Source: Aquimarina algiphila (GTDB lineage: Bacteria; Bacteroidota; Bacteroidia; Flavobacteriales; Flavobacteriaceae). From it: a stretch of 64,000 nucleotides of DNA. The stretch lies in assembly GCF_007489275.1 (NCBI RefSeq), contig NZ_VLNR01000006.1, positions 62,001 through 126,000 of the forward strand. Direction: 5' to 3'. Shown piece after piece: positions 16,637 to 25,016 of this stretch. A program made the translations under genes and the position numbers. Under the pieces are notes generated by a model. It made no database searches. It was not told where the DNA came from and saw nothing but the letters and a program-made list of their open reading frames with translations. Numbering within the stretch: position 1 is the stretch's first letter; each line of letters begins with the position of its first letter.

Positions 16637-18973
16637 ATGAAAAACACATTAGTTTTTATAATTACCCTATGTTTAGGGATACATAGTTATGCCCAACAAT
16701 CATACGAAGGAAAAATAGTTGATCAATCTAACAACCCTTTACTTGGCGCTACTATCATAGCATCAGAGAATAATGCCAACGGAGTGATGAGTAATGAAGA
16801 GGGAGTATTTAAAATTACTCTTGAAAATTCTGCTGATGTTACTGTTAGCTTTTTAGGATACAATACTAAAAAAGTATCCTTAACAAGTACTTTTAATGTG
16901 ATTAGATTAACTACAGACAATGTAACTTTAGAGGAAGTTCTAGTAACTTCGGCAAGTAGAGAAATTCAAAAACGTTCTGAGGTTCCGGGATCCATTGCTA
17001 CCATCAACGCAAGAGTAATGAAAGAAACCAAAGCATTTGGTATCGATCAATTGGTCAATCAAATTCCTGGAGTGTTCATGTCCACATCAAGAGCAGCTAG
17101 TAATGAACAGCATTTTATGGCCGTTCGCTCTCCCATCTCAACCAAAGCATTGTTTTTATATCTTGAAGACGGTCTGCAAATTCGTCCAACTTCAGTCTTT
17201 AATCACAATGCATTATTAGAAATGAATGATATTGCTTTTGGTCGAGTTGAAGTTCTAAAAGGACCAGCATCCAGTATTTATGGTAGCGAAGCTATAGGAG
17301 GAAGTTTTAATTTTATTACTAAAAACCCAACCGAAGATCTAAGCGGTAGTGTTGGTTTTCAGACTAACGATTTGGGATTAACCCGATATGATTTTGAAGT
17401 ATCGGATCAAGCAAGTAAAAAATTTGGTTTTTATCTTGGAGGACAATATGTACAACGTGAAGACGGTCCAATAGAGCATAGTAATTATGAAAAAACGGCA
17501 GTTACCTTTAAAACAGTGTATGATATTAATCAGACAACAAAATGGACTACCGTTTTTGATATTGTAGATTATAGATCCGATATGACAGGCTCTTTAAGTG
17601 AAGCTGATTATAATGGAGGAAACTATGAAAGTGATCAAACGTTTACCGAACGGGAAGCTCTTTCTTTTAGAGTTAGAACTACATTAGACAAACACTGGAA
17701 TGATAATAATAAAACCTCATTCAATACTATAGTGCGAAACAATCGAATGGATCAAAATCCATCATATAGAGTTCGACAATTTAGAAACCAAGGACAATTG
17801 ACTGGTTCTGGATCTGGAGAAATTAATTCTAATCAATTTAAAAGTTATGTAGGGTTGATTCAACATAAAATTGATTTTAGTTTTGCCAATTCATCTTTAA
17901 TTTTAGGAGGTACAGTAGACTACTCGCCACAAGATTATATAGCAGAAACTATTAACGTAACTGTAGATCCTGAAACAGGAAGAAATTTGGATTTCAGCAT
18001 TAATTCAGGAGATTTTATCCTTAATTATGAAGCTAATATTTTTAATTATGCTGGGTTTTTCCAATATGAAATTTCGCCTATCAAGGCGTTAAAGGTTACC
18101 GCTGCTCTTCGGTATGATGGCTTTGAGTATGATTATGATAATCTGGCTGATGGAATTGTTGGAGTAGATGATGCTGTAGATAATTTTAATAACCTAACTC
18201 CAAAACTTGGTTTTAATTATAATGTAAATTCAAAAACCGGACTATATGCAAACTATTCTCAAGGGTTTGCGCCACCACAAGTATCTACCTTATATCGAAA
18301 CAGGAATGAACTTCGAGGAATAAAGCCCAGTCGTTATAATAACTATGAGGTTGGGGGTTATTTCACCATACCTGCAAAACTAAAATTAGATGCAGCTATT
18401 TACCTTCTTGAAGGTAATAATACTCTAATTACTCTTAGAGATGAAAACGATCAGTTTTTTAACACCAATGCAGGAAAAACAAGATCATATGGTATTGAGT
18501 ATGGCATCACATGGTTTCCCATAAAAGAATTATCTATATCTCATAATGGTAGTTATGCACAGCACAGATATGTCGAATTTTTTGACGGAGGTATCGATTA
18601 TTCTGACACAGATAGAGAAACTGCTCCTAACCTATTAGGATCTTCCTTAATTACCTATAGAAAAAATCTCGAAAACAACCTCGGATTTAGTATTAGTGCA
18701 GAATACGAATTAGTCGGTGAATATAACACTAGTTTTGAAGGACAAGTGAATAATCAGGATGGCACTTTTGGCACCGAAACATACAAGGGACATTCTGTTT
18801 TTAATCTTAGAGCTACTATCAACTATAAAGGTTTTGAAGTTTGGGGTCATGCACTTAATGTCTTTGATGAACTCTATGCTGCAAGAGCATCTTTTAATAG
18901 GTTTAGAGGAGAAAATAGCTTTACAATTGGAAACCCGAGAGCTTTTCATCTTGGTGCACGATATAATTTCTAA
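16637..18973 (+). CDS. TonB-dependent outer-membrane receptor
   Basis: A 778-residue receptor. It has a signal peptide (ending in SYAQ), then a carboxypeptidase-like beta-sandwich (SYEGKIVDQSNNPLLGATIIA) to about residue 105. The plug domain follows (ILVGxS-like segment LVTSASREIQKRSEVPGSIATI, then VEVLKGPASSIYGSEAIGGSFNFITK). The barrel fills the rest and ends in aromatic LGARYNF. It would bring a scarce metal complex across the outer membrane with TonB energy. The following PepSY membrane genes point to iron-siderophore, haem or copper uptake; the Met-rich barrel before it favours copper, but this is not decided. Spacing to the previous gene is 70 bp. Confidence 0.95.
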   Translation: MKNTLVFIITLCLGIHSYAQQSYEGKIVDQSNNPLLGATIIASENNANGVMSNEEGVFKITLENSADVTVSFLGYNTKKVSLTSTFNVIRLTTDNVTLEEVLVTSASREIQKRSEVPGSIATINARVMKETKAFGIDQLVNQIPGVFMSTSRAASNEQHFMAVRSPISTKALFLYLEDGLQIRPTSVFNHNALLEMNDIAFGRVEVLKGPASSIYGSEAIGGSFNFITKNPTEDLSGSVGFQTNDLGLTRYDFEVSDQASKKFGFYLGGQYVQREDGPIEHSNYEKTAVTFKTVYDINQTTKWTTVFDIVDYRSDMTGSLSEADYNGGNYESDQTFTEREALSFRVRTTLDKHWNDNNKTSFNTIVRNNRMDQNPSYRVRQFRNQGQLTGSGSGEINSNQFKSYVGLIQHKIDFSFANSSLILGGTVDYSPQDYIAETINVTVDPETGRNLDFSINSGDFILNYEANIFNYAGFFQYEISPIKALKVTAALRYDGFEYDYDNLADGIVGVDDAVDNFNNLTPKLGFNYNVNSKTGLYANYSQGFAPPQVSTLYRNRNELRGIKPSRYNNYEVGGYFTIPAKLKLDAAIYLLEGNNTLITLRDENDQFFNTNAGKTRSYGIEYGITWFPIKELSISHNGSYAQHRYVEFFDGGIDYSDTDRETAPNLLGSSLITYRKNLENNLGFSISAEYELVGEYNTSFEGQVNNQDGTFGTETYKGHSVFNLRATINYKGFEVWGHALNVFDELYAARASFNRFRGENSFTIGNPRAFHLGARYNF

Positions 18974-19035
18974 CAACCAATCCAACCAGCCTTCCTGGAT
19001 TATTTATATCTGGGAGGGCTAATCTTAATTGAGAA

Positions 19036-20295
19036 ATGAAAAAAAATGAAAAACTAAATACATGGCTCTGGAAATGGCATTTTATCGCCGGATTAATCTC
19101 CCTTCCATTTATTCTTATACTTTCTATAACAGGAGGAATATATCTTTTTAAAGCAGATTATGAAAAGCCAAGGCAAAAGAATATCAAAGAAGTAGCTGTA
19201 GCAATAGATCGTATTTCATTAGATCAACAATGGCAAATTGCCAATAAAAATGCTGTGAAAAAACCAAACGCTTTACTATTACCAACTTCAAAACATCATG
19301 CTACCGAATTTATCTCTGGTCGTTTTAGTGGACAAAGTAGCGTGTTTGTAAACCCATATACAGGAGAAATCTCTGGGGAGATTGTGACAAAAGAAACCGA
19401 CATGTATACCATTAGAAAATTACATGGCGAATTACTCATGGGCAAATTTGGCACCAAAATAGTAGAACTTATTGCTAGTTGGATGCTGGTTCTAATCCTT
19501 ACAGGTTTATACGTTTGGTGGCCAGGAAGAGGCTGGAAACTCAAAGGTTTTTTCATTCCGAGAATTGGCGAAGGCAAAAGAACATTTTTCAGGGATATGC
19601 ATTCGATATCTGGGTTTTGGATTTCTGGTTTATTAATCCTCATTTTGGCTGGAGCTTTCCCATGGACCGATGTTGTTGGAGGGAACTTTAAAAAATTACA
19701 GGAAATGACAAATACCGGTTACCCCGATAGTTGGAAAGGTCACCAATTACAATCTCAACACAAAGCAGAGCCTATAACATTAGATCAAATTGCTATCAAA
19801 GCTGAAGCACTCCATCTTACAGGAACGGTAAAAATCCATTTTCCAAAAGGTCCTCAAGGAGTTTTTAGCGTATCTAACAATAACCCATCTGATTTGAACT
19901 CTCAAAAAAAGATTCATTTTGATCAATACTCTGGAAAACAGATTTTATCTAATGATTGGCAAGATGTAGGAGTATTAATGCGAGGGCGAATGTGGGTGAT
20001 GGCTTTTCATCAAGGAGAATTTGGAGTTTGGAATTGGTGGTTAATGTTTTTTACGGCAATAGCCTTGACTATAATGAGTGGCTCGGCTCTGATTTCTTAC
20101 ATACTTAGAAAACGTAAAGGATCATGGGGAATACCAAAAGTACCCATCACTTTTAAAATTGGATATGGAATTATAATAATTATAGGAATTCTAGGTTTAG
20201 TATTCCCATTATTTGGCGCAAGTATAATCATTCTTTTAATTGTTGAGTATATCAGAACCATAAAGAAAAAGAGAAAGACAATACTTTCTGCTTAA
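19036..20295 (+). CDS. PepSY-associated membrane protein
   Basis: A 419-residue inner-membrane protein with the PepSY_TM organisation: a first helix (FIAGLISLPFILILSITGGIYLF), a periplasmic PepSY domain, then helices with KLHGELLMGKFGTKIVELIASWMLVLILTGLYVWWP, the RDMHSISGFWISGLLILILAG helix, a second PepSY region and two or three C-terminal helices. Conserved histidines in LHGELL and MHSISGFW could bind haem or metal. Such proteins accompany TonB receptors for iron siderophores, haem or copper and are thought to reduce the metal or release it from its carrier. It is followed 16 bp later by a second, broken PepSY gene. Confidence 0.92.
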   Translation: MKKNEKLNTWLWKWHFIAGLISLPFILILSITGGIYLFKADYEKPRQKNIKEVAVAIDRISLDQQWQIANKNAVKKPNALLLPTSKHHATEFISGRFSGQSSVFVNPYTGEISGEIVTKETDMYTIRKLHGELLMGKFGTKIVELIASWMLVLILTGLYVWWPGRGWKLKGFFIPRIGEGKRTFFRDMHSISGFWISGLLILILAGAFPWTDVVGGNFKKLQEMTNTGYPDSWKGHQLQSQHKAEPITLDQIAIKAEALHLTGTVKIHFPKGPQGVFSVSNNNPSDLNSQKKIHFDQYSGKQILSNDWQDVGVLMRGRMWVMAFHQGEFGVWNWWLMFFTAIALTIMSGSALISYILRKRKGSWGIPKVPITFKIGYGIIIIIGILGLVFPLFGASIIILLIVEYIRTIKKKRKTILSA

Positions 20296-20311
20296 TAAAA
20301 AATTATAGAGA

Positions 20312-21055
20312 ATGAAGAAAAGTAAAGTAGTACGTTTAACTCGTAAATGGCATCGTTACCTTGGTATCATCCTTGGAATTCAATTTTTACTTTGGACCGT
20401 AGGCGGACTCTATTTTAGTTAGACGAATATTGATGAAATAAGAGGGGATCATTTAAAAAAGAACGCTCCAATATTGCCAAAGGATATCAATTACGTTTCT
20501 CCAAAAGATTTTTTAGATCAACATCTTGTAAAGAATGATAGTGTAGTATCATTAGAACTTACAACGATACTGATGGACCCAATATATCGTATTGAGATCA
20601 CTAATAAAGGGGAGAGAAAAGTAGTATTAATAAATGCTGAAAATGGAAATCTGAGAAAACCACTTCAGGAAAACGAAGCTATCCAACTTTCTAAAAATAA
20701 GTTGAATATAAAAGCTCCAGTAACAGAAGTTGAATATCTCACCTCAACAGGAAATCATCACGAATACCGTAATCGGCCATTACCGGCCTATGCTATTTCA
20801 TTTAGTGAACCAGCAAATACTACGATATATGTATCGGTAACATACGGAAATGTTCAAACGTTTAGAAACAATAAATGGCGAATCTTTGATTTTTTATGGA
20901 TGTTGCATACCATGGACTATCAGGAACGTGATGACTTTAATAACCTCTTACTTAGAGCATTTTCTTTTTTTGGCATCTTCACCATTCTTTCTGGATTCAC
21001 ACTTTATATTTTGACTTCAAAGACATTCAATCGTAAAAAAACTAATAAACTTTAA
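20312..21055 (+). pseudogene. PepSY-domain membrane protein interrupted by in-frame TAG
   Basis: Reading from the ATG at 20312 gives MKKSKVVRLTRKWHRYLG, a membrane helix, then GGLYFS, a TAG at 20420-20422 (codon 37), and TNIDEIRGDHLKK in the same frame without any shift, continuing to the TAA at 21053-21055. In relatives I recall, a tryptophan follows GGLYFS, so one change (TGG to TAG) explains the stop. The rest is intact: PepSY region, FLWMLHTMDYQERDDFNNLLLRAFSFF and a C-terminal helix. A restart at the ATG near 20474 would lack the first helix. It may be a recent null allele, a sequencing error, or a read-through gene; the first two are likelier. Confidence 0.85.
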
Positions 21056-21065
21056 AATTTAATAT

Positions 21066-21194
21066 ATGCTAACTTATATTTTAATTACAGTAATTTCATT
21101 TTGTGTTTTTCAAATTATTCTTCAATTACGTAAAATGAATGATATAGGAAACCAATACTATGAAGCAAAACTTAAACGTGAAGAGGAAAAATAA
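21066..21194 (+). CDS. Small single-helix membrane protein (42 aa)
   Basis: A 42-codon frame begins 10 bases after the broken PepSY gene. It has one hydrophobic helix (LTYILITVISFCVFQIILQL) and a charged tail (NQYYEAKLKREEEK). Position, hydrophobic pattern and basic/acidic tail support a real small protein, perhaps an accessory of the PepSY membrane proteins. I do not recognise a family. It is short, so confidence is moderate. Confidence 0.5.
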   Translation: MLTYILITVISFCVFQIILQLRKMNDIGNQYYEAKLKREEEK

Positions 21195-21278
21195 TATCTT
21201 TGAAAAAAACAAACATCCTTTATTAAGGTTGCCTTTTAATACAAAATGAAATAAAAATCACATAAAAAAATTATACTT

Positions 21279-21713
21279 ATGAAATCATCGTTTATATACT
21301 CAGCCTTACTACTATTATTAGTATGCACATCCTGTAATCAACTTTCTAAAGAAGAACAAGAATTTGATATTCTGATGCAAAAAATAATTGATGTGCATGA
21401 TGAAGTCATGCCCAAAATGGGGGAAATGAGTAGTCTAATTAAAGAATTAGAAACCAAAGTAGATACCACAGCACAAGGACAATCCTATGCAAAAGCACAA
21501 CAAGATGTAAAAGATGCATATGATTTTATGATGAGTTGGATGAGTGAATTTAGTGATACTTTTCCGCATCAAGAAGAAGATCAAAAAGTAGATAAAGAAA
21601 AGATGTCTTCTCAGATGAAATTACTGCAAGAAGAAGAGGTTAAAGTAAATAAACTTAAAGACCAAATTAACGCTAGTATTGAAAATGCAAAACAAATCTT
21701 GAAAAAGTCATAA
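21279..21713 (+). CDS. Small lipoprotein with helical, coiled-coil-like body
   Basis: A 144-residue protein with a lipoprotein signal (FIYSALLLLLVCTSC). The mature part is nearly all helix, with long charged stretches (KEEQEFDILMQKIIDVHDEVMPKMGEMSSLIKEL and KLLQEEEVKVNKLKDQINASIENAKQIL) of coiled-coil type. Flavobacterial proteins of this kind are sometimes labelled 'viral A-type inclusion protein', a name without functional meaning. It is likely periplasmic or outer-membrane anchored. It precedes the OmpA-like gene by about 70 bp and may be co-transcribed, though a promoter-like TACTTTAG box lies between. Confidence 0.8.
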   Translation: MKSSFIYSALLLLLVCTSCNQLSKEEQEFDILMQKIIDVHDEVMPKMGEMSSLIKELETKVDTTAQGQSYAKAQQDVKDAYDFMMSWMSEFSDTFPHQEEDQKVDKEKMSSQMKLLQEEEVKVNKLKDQINASIENAKQILKKS

Positions 21714-21724
21714 AGGTCACTTGC

Positions 21725-21754
21725 TTTGTTATTTATAAAAATGTTTTACTTTAG
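21725..21754 (+). promoter_or_regulatory. Possible promoter before the OmpA-like gene
   Basis: TTTG at 21725-21728 and TACTTTAG at 21747-21754 are 18 bp apart, close to the Bacteroidota pattern but with one mismatch in the -7 box. Confidence 0.35.
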
Positions 21755-21781
21755 CAGTTGCAACAAATCATATTAAAACCA

Positions 21782-22603
21782 ATGAGAAAAATTATTGTAT
21801 TTGCATCTGTACTGTTTATTTCAGTTTCATCCATGCAAGCTCAGAAAAAAAAGGATCTTCTTGATGAAATAACCAAATTAAGGAATGAGCTAAAAACCAC
21901 AAAAGGTGAGTTGAATGATTCTCGCAACAAAGAGAAAGCGACCTTAACTCAGGTTGCTACTATGGAAGCTCAGGTAAAAGATCTTAAAGACACCAATGCT
22001 TCTCTTTTGAGCAACATGAGTAATTTTACACAGTTATCAAATCAAAAAGCTAAAAACTTAGAAACATCTCTTAAAAGTCTTCAGGAAAAAGATAGACAAC
22101 TTAAGTTAATAAATGATGCTATTGGGAAAAACGATTCTCTTAAGCTAGCTACATTAACAGTGTTTAAAAATGCTTTAGGAGGAGAAGGAAATATCGGAGT
22201 ACAAAATGGCATGGTATTAATTGTATTGTCTAATGCCACATTATTTGGGAATGATGATAGTCATAAAGTAGACGATAAAGGTAAAGGTGTTTTAGGAAAG
22301 ATTGCTAATGCATTAAAAGCTAAACCAGGTTTAAAAATAATCGTTGAAGGAAATAGTAATGCTATTAGTTTCAAAGATAAAAGCATCAGTGACAACTGGG
22401 ATCTTAGTGCAAAACAAGCAGCTGCCATTGTCAGAGCTTTGCAAATTGACCATAAAGTAGATCCTAAAAGAATGGAAGTGCTTGCAAAAAGTGAATACGG
22501 ATCTGAAAGTATAGAGACCGCTACAAGAATTATAATTGATCCTAAGTTTGATGAGTTTTATAGCCTTGTAAAAGAAAATATGAAAAACGGTCCAAAAGAA
22601 TAA
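21782..22603 (+). CDS. OmpA-like domain protein with N-terminal coiled coil
   Basis: I start it at the ATG at 21782 (MRKIIVFASVLFISVSSMQAQ), giving 273 residues with a signal peptide; a TTG at 21758 is unlikely. Residues about 25-115 form a coiled coil (LLDEITKLRNELKTTKGELNDSRNKEK onward). The C-terminal part looks like an OmpA/MotB peptidoglycan-binding domain: VLIVLSNATLFGNDDSHKVDDKGKGVLGKIANAL, KIIVEGNSNAI, then DNWDLSAKQAAAIVRALQ and ETATRIIIDPKFDEF. It would tie an envelope structure to the cell wall. The N-D-x-L-S and R-I-x-I positions fit the binding loop. A strong terminator follows. Confidence 0.85.
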   Translation: MRKIIVFASVLFISVSSMQAQKKKDLLDEITKLRNELKTTKGELNDSRNKEKATLTQVATMEAQVKDLKDTNASLLSNMSNFTQLSNQKAKNLETSLKSLQEKDRQLKLINDAIGKNDSLKLATLTVFKNALGGEGNIGVQNGMVLIVLSNATLFGNDDSHKVDDKGKGVLGKIANALKAKPGLKIIVEGNSNAISFKDKSISDNWDLSAKQAAAIVRALQIDHKVDPKRMEVLAKSEYGSESIETATRIIIDPKFDEFYSLVKENMKNGPKE

Positions 22604-22623
22604 ATTATTCTAATGATATATAT

Positions 22624-22652
22624 AAAAATCCGGTCCTTTTGACCGGATTTTT
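22624..22652 (+). terminator. Terminator after the OmpA-like gene
   Basis: A perfect 12-bp stem (AAAAATCCGGTC at 22624-22635, GACCGGATTTTT at 22641-22652) with a 5-base loop and a T-run. Confidence 0.93.
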
Positions 22653-22770
22653 TATATATGTACTTAAGAGTTGTATCCTAATTATATACATTCATCAATA
22701 CCAATTTCATTTTCTTAAAATAATGTCTATTCGAGTTTTAATTTTGAAAAAATAAAATATATCCATATTT

Positions 22771-22790
22771 TTACGTAATCAGTTACGTAA
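22771..22790 (+). promoter_or_regulatory. Doubled TTACGTAA palindrome, candidate autoregulatory operator
   Basis: The 8-bp palindrome TTACGTAA occurs at 22771-22778 and again at 22783-22790, 12 bp apart from start to start, that is about one helical turn, and ends 6 bp before the ATG of the MarR-GNAT fusion. MarR dimers bind short palindromes, so this is a likely site for self-control. Confidence 0.55.
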
Positions 22791-22796
22791 ATAGTT

Positions 22797-23756
22797 ATGA
22801 AAACAGATTTTTTTAATAATGTTGGTATTATGGCAATTGGCACCAGGCTAAGAATGCTAAGTGAACAAATGGCAAAAGACGCTGATAAAATTTATGAACT
22901 GTATCATGTAGATTTAAAACCAAAATGGTTTCCTGTATTTTATGTAGTATCTGAAAACGGAGAAAAATCAATTACAGAAATAGCAATAGAGATCGGTCAC
23001 TCACACCCTTCTGTAAGCAAAACTGTTCGTGAGATGGTAAAAGAAAAGATTCTATTAGAAAAGAAAGATAAAAACGACGCAAGAAAAAATAATGTAGCAT
23101 TAGGTCCTAAAGGGAAACAAATGGCAAATCAAATTCGAGATCAATACATTGATGTAAGAAAAGCTGTAGAGGAAACACTAGACCAAAGTACCTACAATAT
23201 GTGGCATGCTATTGAAGAATTTGAACTTTTATTGGATCAAAAATCAATGTTTCAAAGAGTTAAGGAAGAGAAAAAACATCGAGAAGCAGCAAATATTAAG
23301 ATTATATCCTATGAACCTAAATATAGAATACCATTTAAAGAACTTAATGAAGAATGGATTACTAATTTTTTCACTATGGAGGAAGCCGACCATAGAGCTT
23401 TGGATAATCCAGAAGAATATATATTAGATCGTGGGGGTGAGATTTTAATTGCGCTGTATAAAGATGAACCTGTTGGTGTGTGTGCTTTGATAAAAATGGA
23501 TCATCCAAATTATGATTTTGAATTGGCAAAAATGGCAGTTTCTCCAAAGGCAAAAGGCAAAGGTATTGGATTTCTTTTAGGTGAAGCTATACTTAAAAAA
23601 GCAAAATCTTTGGGAGCTCAAAATATATATTTAGAAAGCAATACTGTACTAAAACCGGCTATTAATTTATACTACAAACTAGGATTTAAAAAAGTAATTG
23701 GTATACCTACCCCATACCAACGATGTAATATTCAAATGGAATTTAAACTACACTAA
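22797..23756 (+). CDS. MarR-GNAT fusion: HTH regulator with acetyltransferase domain
   Basis: A 319-residue two-domain protein. Residues about 1-145 are a MarR winged helix (WFPVFYVVSENGEKSITEIAIEIGHSHPSVSKTVREMVKEKILLEKKDKNDARKNNVALGPKGKQMA), with the recognition helix SHPSVSKTVREM and the DARKNNVALG wing. Residues about 165-319 are a GNAT domain with the acetyl-CoA loop SPKAKGKGIGFLLGEAILKKAKS and NLYYKLGFKKV. Such fusions are known; the acetyltransferase substrate and the ligand that controls DNA binding are not. It has its own promoter region with a doubled palindrome and is followed by a structured intergenic stretch. No partner gene is adjacent. Confidence 0.93.
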   Translation: MKTDFFNNVGIMAIGTRLRMLSEQMAKDADKIYELYHVDLKPKWFPVFYVVSENGEKSITEIAIEIGHSHPSVSKTVREMVKEKILLEKKDKNDARKNNVALGPKGKQMANQIRDQYIDVRKAVEETLDQSTYNMWHAIEEFELLLDQKSMFQRVKEEKKHREAANIKIISYEPKYRIPFKELNEEWITNFFTMEEADHRALDNPEEYILDRGGEILIALYKDEPVGVCALIKMDHPNYDFELAKMAVSPKAKGKGIGFLLGEAILKKAKSLGAQNIYLESNTVLKPAINLYYKLGFKKVIGIPTPYQRCNIQMEFKLH

Positions 23757-24082
23757 GATGTAGCTATAATTTCGGCGCTAAAAAAGAGTTGAATTATAAA
23801 ATCCTTCATAATGGATTTGTTTACATGTTTTACCTCAACTCTCTGCGCCGAATTATAGCTTACTAATATAAAAAAGTTTTTTAAGTCTAATTAGAATATA
23901 TGTTCTATGGATTGAAAAAAAACAGAAGAACGTTCGAAACATGATGTACAAAAGATTCTAATATTAGCTCTTAAAAACACATGGTATTACCGTATTCTTT
24001 TTAAGGTTTTTGTATTGTATTTTCTTAATTATTTTTATTTTAGTAATTCTAGAGACCCATTCACACAGGATACACTAACTTT
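23757..24082. other. Gene-free stretch with a long imperfect inverted repeat
   Basis: There is no coding frame in these 326 bases. The arms AGCTATAATTTCGGCGC (23762-23778) and GCGCCGAATTATAGCT (23845-23860) pair with one bulged T. Inside, AGAGTTGA (23785-23792) pairs with TCAACTCT (23835-23842), and AAATCC (23799-23804) with GGATTT (23813-23818). The whole could fold as one cruciform or RNA about 100 bases long. It could be an mRNA end structure, a small RNA, or a miniature repeat; there is no T-run directly after it. The rest is AT-rich leader sequence with nothing recognised. Confidence 0.7.
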
Positions 24083-25003
24083 ATGAGGCTAAATTACAGA
24101 ATTTTAACACTGCTGATTGCAGTAAGTTCCTTTCTCTTCGGGGTAAAGGCACAAAATGATCTTGCACAATTAGAACTAAAAGGATCAGTAAAATCTTTAA
24201 AAGAAATAACTTCTCACGCTACTCTAGACCAAAAAAATAATATCATACAAAAAGATAGTTTTAATCAGGCGGTTGAATTGGTCTTTATTCAAAGTGGGCG
24301 TTTATTAAAAAAAAGCCACTGGTTTGATACCAAAAAAAATATGGGTTCAAAACATACCTATACATATGATACTTTGGGGTTTCTAAACAAGATATATAAT
24401 TACTCTCTTGATGATCATCAAGAATCTGAAACAGTTTACACTTATAACTCACAAGGAGAAAAGATACGAACTCAAGAATTTATCGATGGTAAATTAAGTC
24501 AGGATTTCTCATATAAATACAATTCTAAAGGTCAGGTTATAGAATTCATCGAACATAGTATCAATGGAAAGTTTATCATTGAGAAAACTATATTTATCTA
24601 TAGTGGCCCTAACGTTTTTGAAAAAAAGATTTATAATCTTGCCAACCAGTTAGAGTCTGTGCAGACTTGTACATATGATAGTAATGGAAATAATTTTATC
24701 GATGAACATAGAAATGGTGTTGGTGAAGTAGATTTACGAGTACATTATACGTATGAGAATAATAAATTGCATGAAACCAATGAATATTGGTTTAATAAAT
24801 CAAAAACCACACATTATAAAATGACTTATAATGAGCATGGTGACCAAATTGAAAGTCATATGTACTACTCTGATGCAACACCTACCGAGTACAACAGTAC
24901 GACATATGAATATGACAACAATAACAATTGGATTAAAAAAATAGTGTATAAAAATGAAATTCCAATGCTCGTATGTGAACGAGAGATTGCTTATTATGAA
25001 TAA
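24083..25003 (+). CDS. Secreted YD-repeat-like protein, function unknown
   Basis: A 306-residue protein with a signal peptide (ITLLIAVSSFLFGVKAQ-like: ILTLLIAVSSFLFGVKA). The body has repeated Y-x-Y-(D/N)-x-x-G patterns typical of YD/RHS-like strands: HTYTYDTLGFLNKI, ETVYTYNSQGEKI, FSYKYNSKGQVIEF, QTCTYDSNGNN, MTYNEHGDQIE and TTYEYDNNNNW. At about 300 residues it is far too short for an RHS toxin shell; many Bacteroidota have such stand-alone proteins at the surface or in the periplasm. No cleavage or toxin domain is seen. It has its own upstream space and faces a convergent serine hydrolase. Confidence 0.8.
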   Translation: MRLNYRILTLLIAVSSFLFGVKAQNDLAQLELKGSVKSLKEITSHATLDQKNNIIQKDSFNQAVELVFIQSGRLLKKSHWFDTKKNMGSKHTYTYDTLGFLNKIYNYSLDDHQESETVYTYNSQGEKIRTQEFIDGKLSQDFSYKYNSKGQVIEFIEHSINGKFIIEKTIFIYSGPNVFEKKIYNLANQLESVQTCTYDSNGNNFIDEHRNGVGEVDLRVHYTYENNKLHETNEYWFNKSKTTHYKMTYNEHGDQIESHMYYSDATPTEYNSTTYEYDNNNNWIKKIVYKNEIPMLVCEREIAYYE

Positions 25004-25016
25004 TCAAGTAATTAAC

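Noticed and set aside
20420..20422. TAG read as pyrrolysine or as part of a recoding signal
   Set aside because: Pyrrolysine use is not expected in this group and no downstream recoding structure is evident; a tryptophan codon mutation or base error is simpler.
23762..23860. Hairpin as a tRNA gene or as ends of an insertion sequence
   Set aside because: No cloverleaf or anticodon arm can be drawn, and no transposase or target-site duplication is visible.
24083..25003. YD-repeat protein as an RHS toxin
   Set aside because: About 300 residues is too short for an RHS cage, and neither a core cleavage motif nor a variable C-terminal toxin with an immunity gene is present.
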